A DNA stretch of 64,000 nt from Brevibacillus fortis. Lineage in GTDB: Bacteria > Bacillota > Bacilli > Brevibacillales > Brevibacillaceae. Position numbers and translations under genes: made by a program. The first letter of the stretch is position 1. The number at the start of each line of letters is the position of its first letter. Under the pieces are notes generated by a model. The model did no database searches. It saw nothing but the letters and a program-made list of their open reading frames with translations, and had not been told where the DNA came from. The stretch covers positions 1 through 64,000 of the forward strand of contig NZ_PXZM01000018.1 of assembly GCF_003013395.1 (NCBI RefSeq), read 5' to 3'. Positions 43,528 to 52,054 of the stretch are shown here, one piece after another.

Positions 43528-44475
43528 ATGGCCAATCAAGCAACACAACTGGATTCCCTGTTTCGACCGGTCGACCGGAACCGACTTTCCGAAGAAAATC
43601 GGGAACGTCCCAGTCTTGGGTATTGGCAGGAGATATTGCAGCGGATAAGCCGCAATAAGTTGGCGATGCTCGGGTTCTTCCTGCTCATGGCAGTGGTGAC
43701 CCTGTCGATCATCGGTCCGATGCTAGTTCCCCACAGCCCGCATGAACAGTCGTTGACGAATGGAAATCTGCCGCTGTCGAGCGAGCATTGGTTTGGAACG
43801 GATGACCTGGGCCGCGACATGTGGGCACGTACTTGGATGGGAGGCCGTATCTCTTTGTTTATTGGTGTGGCGGCAGCAGCCATCGACCTAGTGATCGGAG
43901 TATGCATCGGCGGGATATCCGGTTACATGGCTGGAAGGAACAAGCTAGGCGACCGTGTGGACAACATCCTGATGCGGTTGGCTGAAATACTCTACAGCAT
44001 TCCGTATCTGCTGGTGGTAATTCTGCTGATGGTGGTTCTGGAGCCTGGACTCACAACGATTATTATTGCCCTTTCGCTAACCGGCTGGGTCGGCATGGCC
44101 CGCCTGGTCAGAGGACAAATCATGCAGATCAAACGGCAGGAATTTGTGCTAGCCGCAGAAAAGCTGGGAACCTCCCATGCCAAGATCATCATTAAACATC
44201 TGCTGCCGAATACGCTCGGCGTCATCATCGTCAACCTGACCTTTACGATTCCGCACGCGATTTTCGCCGAGTCGTTTCTCAGCTTTCTTGGACTGGGTGT
44301 GCAAGCACCAACTGCCAGCTGGGGAACGATGGCCAACGACGCGCTGGCTGTTATGCTTGGCGGGCAGTGGTGGCGGCTGTTTTTTCCGGGATTCATGATT
44401 TCTCTAACCATGTTCGCGTGCAACGCGCTCGGGGACGGTTTGCAGGACGCACTGGACCCGCGGATCAGAAAATGA
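43528..44475 (+). CDS. Opp-type ABC transporter permease 2
   Basis: Permease of 315 residues, OppC/DppC family, with the N-terminal SEENRERPSLGYWQEILQRISRNKLAMLGFF lead and EAA loop RQEFVLAAEKLGTSHAKIIIKHLLPN. I choose ATG 43528 (GGAGGG upstream) over GTG 43510, which overlaps the previous gene. Partner of permease 1. Confidence 0.9.
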   Translation: MANQATQLDSLFRPVDRNRLSEENRERPSLGYWQEILQRISRNKLAMLGFFLLMAVVTLSIIGPMLVPHSPHEQSLTNGNLPLSSEHWFGTDDLGRDMWARTWMGGRISLFIGVAAAAIDLVIGVCIGGISGYMAGRNKLGDRVDNILMRLAEILYSIPYLLVVILLMVVLEPGLTTIIIALSLTGWVGMARLVRGQIMQIKRQEFVLAAEKLGTSHAKIIIKHLLPNTLGVIIVNLTFTIPHAIFAESFLSFLGLGVQAPTASWGTMANDALAVMLGGQWWRLFFPGFMISLTMFACNALGDGLQDALDPRIRK

Positions 44476-44488
44476 GGGGGAGTACATC

Positions 44489-45511
44489 ATGAAGCCATTG
44501 TTGGAAGTAGATCAGTTGCACGTCTCCTTTCGCACGTACGGCGGAGAGGTGCAGGCAGTAAGAGGCGTTTCTTTTTCTGTGAAGGAGGGAGAGACGCTGG
44601 CAATTGTCGGGGAAAGCGGCTGTGGAAAAAGTGTGACCGCTCGGGCGTTGATGGGGATGATTCCTCCGCGATCCGGTCAGGTAAAAAGCGGCAGCATTCG
44701 GTTTCGTGGGCGTGAGCTGACTGGGCTGACGAAGCTGGAATGGCAACAGGTTCGCGGCTCGCAGATCGGCATGATCTTCCAGGATCCGATGACCTCGCTG
44801 AACCCCACGATGAAGATTGGTCTGCAGATTGCTGAAGGGCTGATCAAGCATCGAAAGCAGACGAAGGCGCAAGCAAAAGAAGAGACGCTGAAACTGCTTG
44901 CGAGAGTCGGCATTCCGGAGGTGGCGAGACGGTTTGAACAGTATCCACACGAGCTAAGCGGAGGCATGAGGCAGCGTGTCGGAATCGCCATGGCACTTGC
45001 CTGCCATCCGCAGCTGATTATTGCCGACGAACCGACGACGGCGCTGGACGTGACCATTCAGGCACAGATCCTTCGTCTGATGAAGGACTTGCAGCAGCAG
45101 TTGAATACCTCGATCATTCTGATCACCCACGATCTGGGCGTAGTCGCAGAGGTGGCCGACCATGTAGCGGTCATGTACGCAGGTGTAGTGGTGGAGAGCG
45201 GCCCAGTGGGAGAAATCTTTGACAACCCGCGCCATCCATACACGCAAGGGCTGTTGCAGTCTGTACCGCGTCTCGTTGCAGGTAAAAAAGAGCGGCTGAT
45301 CCCCATCGATGGGACCCCACCGGATCTGTTTCGTCCTCCTGCTGGTTGTCCATTCGCTGCCCGTTGCCCGTTTACGATGGAAATTTGCCTGGATCATATG
45401 CCACAAGCGAAAACGTATTTCGATCGGCATGAAGCGAGCTGCTGGCTGAACGACCCGCGTGCCCAAAGAGCAGAATCGTGGATGGTAGCAGGGAGGGAGA
45501 CACATGTTTGA
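44489..45511 (+). CDS. Opp-type ABC ATPase D
   Basis: ABC ATPase of 340 residues, OppD/DppD class. Walker A GESGCGKS, signature LSGGMRQRV, Walker B IIADEP, and C-terminal Cys motif CPFAARCPFTMEICLDHMP, a cysteine cluster often binding an iron-sulfur cluster in this class. It overlaps the next ATPase by 8 bases. Energises peptide uptake. Confidence 0.92.
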   Translation: MKPLLEVDQLHVSFRTYGGEVQAVRGVSFSVKEGETLAIVGESGCGKSVTARALMGMIPPRSGQVKSGSIRFRGRELTGLTKLEWQQVRGSQIGMIFQDPMTSLNPTMKIGLQIAEGLIKHRKQTKAQAKEETLKLLARVGIPEVARRFEQYPHELSGGMRQRVGIAMALACHPQLIIADEPTTALDVTIQAQILRLMKDLQQQLNTSIILITHDLGVVAEVADHVAVMYAGVVVESGPVGEIFDNPRHPYTQGLLQSVPRLVAGKKERLIPIDGTPPDLFRPPAGCPFAARCPFTMEICLDHMPQAKTYFDRHEASCWLNDPRAQRAESWMVAGRETHV

Positions 45512-46460
45512 CAACATTGTGAGAGTGGAGAATCTCGCCAAGTCGTTTGAGATTGGCGGCGGCCAACGTGTTCGGGCTGTTGACCGTGTCTCTTTTGAAA
45601 TCAGGCGAGGAGAGACGCTCGGAATCGTCGGAGAAAGCGGCTGCGGCAAGTCTACACTGGGCAGGACTATTGTGGGACTGTACCCGGCTACTGCGGGGCA
45701 CATCCTGTTTCAAGGCAAAGACATTGCCAGGATGGATAGACGTGAGCGACGGGAAGCAAACCGCCACATGCAGCTGATCTTCCAAGATCCGCAAGCCTCG
45801 CTTAATCCGCGTTTACGGGTGGGCGACATCATCGCCGAAGGAATAGACTCCTATGGACTGGCAAAAGGAAAAGCCCGGGAAGAACGCATCTATAAGCTGC
45901 TGGAGCTGGTAGGACTGCACCCAAGCCACGCAAAGCGCTTTCCGCATGAATTCAGCGGTGGTCAGCGACAACGTATCGGAATTGCCCGCGCGCTTGCGGT
46001 GGAGCCCAGCTTTATCGTGGCAGACGAGTCCATTTCCGCTCTGGATGTGTCCATTCAGGCGCAAATCGTCAATCTGCTGGCCGATCTTCAGGCAGAGCGG
46101 TACATCACCTATCTGTTTATCGCCCATGACTTGTCGATGGTGAAGCACATCAGCGACAGGATCGGCGTGATGTACCTGGGGAAGATGATGGAGCTGGCAC
46201 CGAGCGAGGAGTTGTTTGCCGCGCCGCTACATCCGTACACGCAGGCCTTGATCTCGGCCATGCCGGTCTCCCATCCTGCCCAGCGAGAAGAGCGGGAGCA
46301 GATTGTACTGACCGGAGAACCGCCCAGCCCGATTCATCCGCCAAGCGGTTGCCCGTTTCGCACCAGATGTCCGGTGGCCCAAAGCGTATGCGCCGAAACA
46401 GCGCCGGACTGGAAGGAGGTGAGGCAGGGACACTGGATCGCTTGCCATCTTGTACAGTAG
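45504..46460 (+). CDS. Opp-type ABC ATPase F
   Basis: ABC ATPase of 318 residues, OppF/DppF class. Walker A GESGCGKST, signature FSGGQRQRI, Walker B FIVADESISALD, and a C-terminal Cys cluster (GCPFRTRCPVAQSVCAET). GGGAGGGAG precedes ATG 45504 inside the end of the D gene. Pairs with the D subunit. Confidence 0.92.
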   Translation: MFDNIVRVENLAKSFEIGGGQRVRAVDRVSFEIRRGETLGIVGESGCGKSTLGRTIVGLYPATAGHILFQGKDIARMDRRERREANRHMQLIFQDPQASLNPRLRVGDIIAEGIDSYGLAKGKAREERIYKLLELVGLHPSHAKRFPHEFSGGQRQRIGIARALAVEPSFIVADESISALDVSIQAQIVNLLADLQAERYITYLFIAHDLSMVKHISDRIGVMYLGKMMELAPSEELFAAPLHPYTQALISAMPVSHPAQREEREQIVLTGEPPSPIHPPSGCPFRTRCPVAQSVCAETAPDWKEVRQGHWIACHLVQ

Positions 46461-46488
46461 ACAGAGGAGAACAAGGAGGAAACCATCA

Positions 46489-48120
46489 ATGAAAAAGGGA
46501 TTGCTTACTTTTGCCACACTACTGGCGCTCGCTGTGCCTGCGCTTTCTGCGTGCGGCAGCGATAAACCGGCTGCTTCTTCCAATCAACAGACGAGTGCAG
46601 CCGTCAAACAAGTCATTACCGCTAACCTTCGGGGTGAACCGTACACATTAGACCCGGCATTCGCTTCCGATACCACCTCGTACTGGGTGATCGACCATCT
46701 GTACGAAGGATTGTATCGATACAGCCAAAATGGAGACATCAGCGAAGGCGCAGCCGAAAAGGTGCAAGTCTCTCCGGACGGCAAAACCTACACGTTTACC
46801 CTCCGCCCCGAGATGAAATGGTCCAACGGCGATCCGTTGACGGCGCATGACTACGAATACTCTTGGAAGCGCGTGCTGAACCCGCAGACTGCCGCCTATG
46901 AACCATCCGCGCTCTACTACATACAAGGCGCAGAAGCGTACAACACGGGAAAAGGCAGCGCGGATGACGTTCAGATCAAAGCAAAGGATGACCGCACACT
47001 CATCGTCGGACTGAAAGACCCCATCACCTATTTCCCGAAAATCATGATGAGTCGCGCCTATCTGCCGGTGAACAAAAAAGTCGCGAATGCGGACAAAAAC
47101 TGGGCGGCGGAAGCGAAAGGTATCGTGACCAATGGCGCGTACACCGTGGAGAGCTGGGACCACAATAGTCAGCTGACAATCGCCAAAAGCCAGAACTACT
47201 GGGAGAAAGACAAAGTAACGATGGACACCGTCCACTTCAAGATGGTGAACGAAGCGACTACCTACTACCAGATGTTTAAAACGGGAGCACTTGACCTGAT
47301 TGACTCCTTGCCGATCGACGTGATTGAGCAGGAAAAAGAAAAAGAAGAGTACAAATCATTCCCGGACTACAGCATTTATACGTACACGTTCAACGTAGAG
47401 GAAAAACCATTCACCAATGCGAAAGTTCGTCAGGCCTTTTCCTACGCAATCGACCGGGATATCCTGACGAAAAACGTGACCAAGGGAGGTCAGCTCCCAG
47501 CGTACGGTTATACGCCATTCGGGGTGAAAACTCCTTCGGGCAAGGACTTCCGAGAAGAAGTTGCACCTTACTATCAGTTTGATCCGGCAAAGGCGAAGCA
47601 GCTCCTAGCTGAAGGCTTGAAGGAAGAAGGTTGGACAGAGCTTCCGCCGATTACACTGAAATACAGCACAGCGGAGAACCACAAGAAGATCGCCGAGGCC
47701 TTACAGGAAATGTTCAAGCAGAACTTGGGCGTACAGGTGAAGCTGGAAAATCAGGAGTGGAAAACATACATCGATACATTCAAGCAGAAAAACTTCCAAA
47801 TTGCGCGCATGGGCTGGGGCGGCGATTACCTCGATCCGCTCGCGATGCTGGAGTTGTACACGGGGAAAAGCTCCCGGAACTTCACCAACTGGGCCAACCC
47901 AACGTTTGACGAACTGATCGAAAAAGCAAAGGTCGAACAAAACGAGGAAGCACGTATGAAGCTTCTGCACGACGCTGAAACTATTTTGATGCAGGACATG
48001 CCAGTGATCCCGATATTTTTCAATAACGAAAACTACCTCAACAGCAAAAAGATCGAAGGCATCCGCTTTAGTGTAACCGGCACACCGGACCTGCGCTGGG
48101 CGAAAAGAGTAACCGAGTAA
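46489..48120 (+). CDS. Opp-type ABC substrate-binding lipoprotein
   Basis: Peptide-binding lipoprotein of 543 residues, SBP family 5 (OppA class). The signal peptide ends with LSACGS. Conserved features include YEGLYRYSQNGDISEGAAEKV and FRLRPEMKW-type segments. ATG 46489 follows AAGGAGG. The last gene of the riboswitch operon. OppA proteins bind short peptides non-specifically; methionine-rich or sulfur-containing peptide preference is inferred from the riboswitch only. Confidence 0.9.
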   Translation: MKKGLLTFATLLALAVPALSACGSDKPAASSNQQTSAAVKQVITANLRGEPYTLDPAFASDTTSYWVIDHLYEGLYRYSQNGDISEGAAEKVQVSPDGKTYTFTLRPEMKWSNGDPLTAHDYEYSWKRVLNPQTAAYEPSALYYIQGAEAYNTGKGSADDVQIKAKDDRTLIVGLKDPITYFPKIMMSRAYLPVNKKVANADKNWAAEAKGIVTNGAYTVESWDHNSQLTIAKSQNYWEKDKVTMDTVHFKMVNEATTYYQMFKTGALDLIDSLPIDVIEQEKEKEEYKSFPDYSIYTYTFNVEEKPFTNAKVRQAFSYAIDRDILTKNVTKGGQLPAYGYTPFGVKTPSGKDFREEVAPYYQFDPAKAKQLLAEGLKEEGWTELPPITLKYSTAENHKKIAEALQEMFKQNLGVQVKLENQEWKTYIDTFKQKNFQIARMGWGGDYLDPLAMLELYTGKSSRNFTNWANPTFDELIEKAKVEQNEEARMKLLHDAETILMQDMPVIPIFFNNENYLNSKKIEGIRFSVTGTPDLRWAKRVTE

Positions 48121-48130
48121 CCTCAACAAG

Positions 48131-48162
48131 GAGCAGTTTACCTAGAGTAACTGCTCTTTGTT
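48131..48162 (+). terminator. Terminator of the Opp-type operon
   Basis: GAGCAGTT (48131-48138) pairs with AACTGCTC (48149-48156), then TTTGTTT. Confidence 0.75.
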
Positions 48163-48244
48163 TATGGACTCAATAAAAGGCTTATTGCGGAAGTCGTTTC
48201 CCAAATGATGAAAGTATTCTAAAATCTAGAATAAAGGAGGATAC

Positions 48245-48370
48245 ATGACGATCTAACGAAAGTGTTTTAGGGCATATTACTGGCATTTCTCGATTGCAGG
48301 TTTAAAGAGTTTGATGTCTTACCGGATTTCATCTGTTGCAATCCTAATATGGATTGGTTTTTTCGACTGA
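48245..48370 (+). pseudogene. Possible ABC-2 permease remnant
   Basis: AAAGGAGGATAC precedes an ATG whose fourth codon is TAA. Past that stop the same frame reads on: RAYYWHFSIAGLKSLMSYR then ISSVAILIWIGFF before a second stop. This resembles the first segment of ABC-2-type export permeases (short cytoplasmic start, Leu-Lys-x-x-Met-x-Tyr-Arg, then a membrane helix). The rest of the gene is missing. I read it as a decayed permease gene; remaining gap sequence shows nothing else. Confidence 0.3.
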
Positions 48371-48428
48371 AAATTGCCAGATTATACTGAACTTGATTCA
48401 CCTAACACGAACGAAGAGGTGGAAATAA

Positions 48429-49691
48429 ATGACGATAACGATACATTCAAAAGAGTTCATCAATCGCCGTCAAAGACTCGCGGAAAAAATGCCTGATCAC
48501 AGCGCACTTGTACTGTTTTCAGGGGTTGTCAAGACACGCAGCCATGACGATAAATATCCGTTTTCACCGGACCGCAACTTCTATTATCTAACCGGCATTT
48601 CGCGCAGCAACCTCATTCTCATGATCACGAAACGCGCTGGCACCGTGACCGAAACGTTATTTCTTCAGCGCCCAAATGAACTGGAAGCGAAATGGACAGG
48701 GGCCGTCTTATCGGATCAAGAGGCCAAAGAGCAGTCTGGTATCGAACACTTTGACTATCTCGATGAGTGGCCCGAGTCATTTGGAACCTTTGTGAGGCGC
48801 TGCGAAGGTAAAGGCTCGCTCTATCTTGACTTGTATCGCTGTCTGTGGAACGATGAGCTGACCCCTGCGGAGACTTTTGCCGAAGACGCGCAGAAGAAAT
48901 ACCGGACCCTGCCGATTCACGATGCGGGCTCATGGCTGAAAGAACTGCGAATGGTGAAGAGCCCGGCAGAGATCGAAGAAATCAGACGTGCGATTGCGAT
49001 CACGGATAAAGCAATCCGGCGCATGTGGTCGCATGCACGTCCTGGAATCATGGAATATGAGCTAGAGGCGCACTATGATTTCACGTTGAAGTCGCATGGT
49101 GTTCGCGAGCTTCCTTATTTACCCATTATTGCTAGCGGAATCAATGCTACTGTCTTGCACTATGAAGCGAATAATCAGCCTGCGGAAGATGGTGACTTGG
49201 TCCTCCTCGACCTCGGTGCTGCATCGAGCTACTATGCCGCTGATATTTCGCGAACGTTTCCCGTGAATGGTCGCTTTACAGAACGTCAGAAAGCGATCTA
49301 TCAACTCGTACTCGAAGCAGAAATCAAAACCATCGAAGCAGTGAAGCCTGGTGTCACACTTCCACAACTAAATGATGTCACGAAACAAGTCTTGACAGAT
49401 GGCCTGCTACGTCTCGGTCTCATCCAAGAGAGCAGTGAGCTGTCCAAATACTACTATCATTCCGTGTCTCATCACCTTGGACTGGATACGCACGATATCC
49501 CGGATTACAGTACTGCCATGCAACCCGGTATGGTGATCACGATTGAACCTGGTCTGTACATAGAGGAAGAAGCGATTGGCATTCGGATTGAAGATAATGT
49601 GCTAGTAACTGAAGAAGGCTGCGAGGTGCTCTCATCGCAGATCCCGAAGAAGATCGAAGAAGTGGAATTGTTGATCGGGAAAAAGGAATAG
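48429..49691 (+). CDS. Xaa-Pro aminopeptidase (M24B)
   Basis: Metallo-aminopeptidase of 420 residues in peptidase family M24B. An N-terminal AMP_N domain (1-150; SPDRNFYYLTGIS) is followed by the pita-bread catalytic domain. Metal ligands: Asp in LLDLGA and DISRTFP, His in SHHLGLDTHD, Glu in TIEPGLY and GIRIEDNVLV. It removes the N-terminal residue from peptides with proline second; cytoplasmic. GAAGAGGTGG precedes the start. A terminator follows. Its position behind a peptide transporter fits peptide recycling. Confidence 0.92.
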   Translation: MTITIHSKEFINRRQRLAEKMPDHSALVLFSGVVKTRSHDDKYPFSPDRNFYYLTGISRSNLILMITKRAGTVTETLFLQRPNELEAKWTGAVLSDQEAKEQSGIEHFDYLDEWPESFGTFVRRCEGKGSLYLDLYRCLWNDELTPAETFAEDAQKKYRTLPIHDAGSWLKELRMVKSPAEIEEIRRAIAITDKAIRRMWSHARPGIMEYELEAHYDFTLKSHGVRELPYLPIIASGINATVLHYEANNQPAEDGDLVLLDLGAASSYYAADISRTFPVNGRFTERQKAIYQLVLEAEIKTIEAVKPGVTLPQLNDVTKQVLTDGLLRLGLIQESSELSKYYYHSVSHHLGLDTHDIPDYSTAMQPGMVITIEPGLYIEEEAIGIRIEDNVLVTEEGCEVLSSQIPKKIEEVELLIGKKE

Positions 49692-49707
49692 TGAACGTTT
49701 CGGATCT

Positions 49708-49737
49708 AACCATAACAGTCTCTGTTATGGTTATTTG
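49708..49737 (+). terminator. Terminator after Xaa-Pro aminopeptidase gene
   Basis: AACCATAACAG (49708-49718) pairs with CTGTTATGGTT (49722-49732) around TCT, followed by TT and an A. Confidence 0.75.
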
Positions 49738-49848
49738 CAAGGGAGCCCCTTTGCAAAAACTATTAAAATGATAAAGAAATGTTTCGGGCACCTTCCATAA
49801 TAAACCATTTGATTGTAAAATAAAGGAAAAACAAGAGGGTGATCCATT

Positions 49849-51237
49849 ATGGGGGGACTGGTAGGGACATTGCACCAGTCGCTGCGGTCAGAAATCGAAC
49901 AACATCGGAGAGCGCGCGGTTATACATTGAGCAAACTGGGTGATTTAACTGGTATTAATCCTGGAACATTGAGCGAGATTCTAAATGGAAATCCGCCTCG
50001 TGCTATCACCATAGGTCAATTAGACGCTCTAGCTGCGGTGTTTGGCCATGAGCCAGGCTGGTTGTATGAACTATACCCCGATGAATGTTTATATGAAAGG
50101 AAAATCTCACGCCCTCGATTGATACCTTACTTGATACGAAGCGCTGAGAATGGGCGAAAGGATTGCATTGAAGCTGTCGCCTCCCAATTGCTGGAGAATC
50201 CCAAAAATATCTCCATCCTTTTTACTGTTGCAGAGCAATTATACGAGGATGGGAAACTAGAAAAGGCGGTGCCATTCTATGAGTACGTGATTGAGAACGA
50301 GAAAGACAGCTACTCTACCCAGTTTGTGACGAGTCATTATCGGTTATTTCAGGCAATACTCGGGACAAATGCTGATGAAAATGAGAAGGCTGTTATTTGC
50401 TTTTCTCCCTATCGAAAGCGATTACCAGAAACTGATCAGTTAGACGCCTTATTAAATTTGGCGAAGGTTAGTTTCACGTTACAAAAATGGAGTGAGGCGG
50501 AAACTTACGCAGATGAGCTAAGAGCGCTCTCCAAAATTATCTATCAAGATGAGCTGCAAAAACGAAGAAAAAATCGATCGGCAGAGTTGATAAAAACAGA
50601 ACGTCCGCTCGTTTACTATTACGGAATGGGCTATCTATATAAAGGATTGGTCCTAGAGATGCAAGGGGGTTATACGCAATCAAAAGAATATGTACAAGCA
50701 TACGCTGATTTGCATTGGTTTGAACTTCTTGACGATGAGGGGAGAAGAATCGTTGAGCGGTTTGCTGTCTTTGCAAAGGCGAATTTTTACACACTAGAAG
50801 TATTAATGGGGAATGAAGAAATCATTAAGGATTATACCGACTACCTGGCAGAACAGCCAGTTGAAATACTGCCGGGCCTCGTTACGATTATGGAAGCTGC
50901 GAATAAATACCATTTTTGTGTGGATGAGGTTTTAGTACGCCTCTCTGAAGATATTGCTAGATTCCATGAACGTACCTTGTTGGTGAATATGGTTCAGCAC
51001 CTTCAATATCGATATCACAAAGCAAAATATGATTTTGCAAAGGGACGCATGGAAAGTGGACTCAATGAAATCCTCCACTGTTTAGTTCTATCGGATTTGA
51101 TGAATCGACATCATGATGCACTATTATGTGTACAGTTATTTGAGAAATATCGACATCTTGCTTCGCCATCACAAATCATCCAATATCAAGCAATTGTAAT
51201 AGGAGAAAAGAAGGCCGAAGCTACATTCTTAAACTAG
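49849..51237 (+). CDS. RRNPP-type HTH-TPR peptide receptor/regulator
   Basis: Transcription regulator of 462 residues. The N-terminal XRE helix-turn-helix (about 10-65; HRRARGYTLSKLGDLTGINPGTLSEILNG) is followed by a long helical region (about 85-450) built of TPR-like pairs (ILFTVAEQLYEDGKLEKAVPFYEYV, YYYGMGYLYKGLVLEMQGGYTQS). This is the architecture of RRNPP receptors (Rap, NprR, PlcR, Rgg; arbitrium AimR; Alo receptors of Paenibacillaceae), whose TPRs bind an imported peptide. The next gene encodes a 39-residue prepeptide with a signal sequence, as such systems need. The target genes are unknown. GAGGGTGATC precedes the start. Confidence 0.85.
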   Translation: MGGLVGTLHQSLRSEIEQHRRARGYTLSKLGDLTGINPGTLSEILNGNPPRAITIGQLDALAAVFGHEPGWLYELYPDECLYERKISRPRLIPYLIRSAENGRKDCIEAVASQLLENPKNISILFTVAEQLYEDGKLEKAVPFYEYVIENEKDSYSTQFVTSHYRLFQAILGTNADENEKAVICFSPYRKRLPETDQLDALLNLAKVSFTLQKWSEAETYADELRALSKIIYQDELQKRRKNRSAELIKTERPLVYYYGMGYLYKGLVLEMQGGYTQSKEYVQAYADLHWFELLDDEGRRIVERFAVFAKANFYTLEVLMGNEEIIKDYTDYLAEQPVEILPGLVTIMEAANKYHFCVDEVLVRLSEDIARFHERTLLVNMVQHLQYRYHKAKYDFAKGRMESGLNEILHCLVLSDLMNRHHDALLCVQLFEKYRHLASPSQIIQYQAIVIGEKKAEATFLN

Positions 51238-51301
51238 TATGGAAGACGATGTATCCTTAGGGATGCAAAAAAATGAGATAAGTAGAGAGGATGTATAAAA
51301 A

Positions 51302-51421
51302 ATGAAATATGTATTACTAGCACTCCTTCTAGCGTTTGGATTTAGCAGTGGTATCGTTCACGAACCCCAAAAGTCTGACGCGCCACACGTTATTAATTAT
51401 CAACATGGTGCAGATTTTTAG
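51302..51421 (+). CDS. Signalling prepeptide (Phr/Alo-like)
   Basis: A 39-residue secreted peptide: a positively charged start and hydrophobic core (KYVLLALLLAFGFSSG) and a short polar C-terminus (KSDAPHVINYQHGADF). It sits 64 bases after the HTH-TPR regulator in the same direction, with AGAGAGGATG upstream and a terminator after. In Phr-type systems the mature signal is 5-10 residues from the C-terminus, reimported by an oligopeptide permease such as the one in this window. Cleavage point unknown. Confidence 0.75.
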   Translation: MKYVLLALLLAFGFSSGIVHEPQKSDAPHVINYQHGADF

Positions 51422-51440
51422 GAAAAGTTGATCAGACACA

Positions 51441-51472
51441 AAAAAACATCCTTTCGATAGGATGTTTTTTTC
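51441..51472 (+). terminator. Terminator after prepeptide gene
   Basis: AAAAAACATCCT (51441-51452) pairs exactly with AGGATGTTTTTT (51459-51470), then T residues. Confidence 0.9.
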
Positions 51473-51551
51473 TATTCAATTTTTTCTTAGTTGGTGAATT
51501 CTTGCATATTGATTTATAGTTATTAATGTCATAATTTGTAAATCATAGGAG

Positions 51552-51854
51552 GTGCTTAACATAAAAACTATCGCAAGTTCATTAGAAAGGGACGTCCCTG
51601 TGCCCCCAGGAATAACCCCGAAAAGAGAAGCAGAAGGTGCCTCTAAAAGCAAGTGTACGATCTGGGGTGCTGGAAAAGAAGCAAGTCGCCATCACTTAGA
51701 TTTAGAAAAAAGCATCGAACAACTCCGACAGCAAATGATTGAAATGGCAGGAAAACATGGTCTTTCAAGTGACGCCGTTTTGGGTGTGAGCCAACAATTG
51801 GACAAATATATTATGATGGCGCAAAACAACCATAAAACGTTTAGCATTTGGTGA
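51552..51854 (+). CDS. Spo0E-family aspartyl-phosphate phosphatase
   Basis: Protein of up to 100 residues. The C-terminal 50 residues form the helical hairpin of Spo0E-like phosphatases, LEKSIEQLRQQMIEMAGKHGLSSDAVLGVSQQLDKYI, with the SQxLD signature. The Spo0E family dephosphorylates Spo0A-P and delays sporulation. The N-terminal 40 residues are polar and unusual. GTG 51552 overlaps the AGGAGG site; an in-frame ATA at 51561 is better spaced, so the real start is uncertain. Its closeness to a peptide-sensing regulator suggests a shared role in developmental timing; inference. Confidence 0.8.
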   Translation: MLNIKTIASSLERDVPVPPGITPKREAEGASKSKCTIWGAGKEASRHHLDLEKSIEQLRQQMIEMAGKHGLSSDAVLGVSQQLDKYIMMAQNNHKTFSIW

Positions 51855-51893
51855 AGGATTCATGATAAGCCAACTAAAATAGGATTGCAAAAG

Positions 51894-51924
51894 AGGAACC
51901 CTTGGAAAAGTGGGTTCTTTTTTC
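51894..51924 (+). terminator. Terminator after Spo0E-like gene
   Basis: GAACCC (51896-51901) pairs with GGGTTC (51912-51917), followed by a long T run. Confidence 0.75.
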
Positions 51925-51967
51925 TTTCCTATTACCGCTGGGTCGAATGCTATCCGCTACTGCGCAG

Positions 51968-52010
51968 GAACCACCGAAGGATGAAAAATCCAGTACGGTG
52001 GTTCTTTTTT
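51968..52010 (+). terminator. Second terminator before ddlR
   Basis: GAACCACCG (51968-51976) pairs exactly with CGGTGGTTC (51996-52004), then TTTTTT. It may alternatively be an attenuator in the ddlR leader. Confidence 0.75.
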
Positions 52011-52054
52011 TCTATCGTCTTCCATGCCATCATTATAGACGGGGGCGATGAAGG

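Noticed and set aside
46648..47235. Long minus-strand ORF inside the OppA-like gene
   Set aside because: Antisense shadow (Arg/Val-rich); the sense strand encodes a complete SBP.
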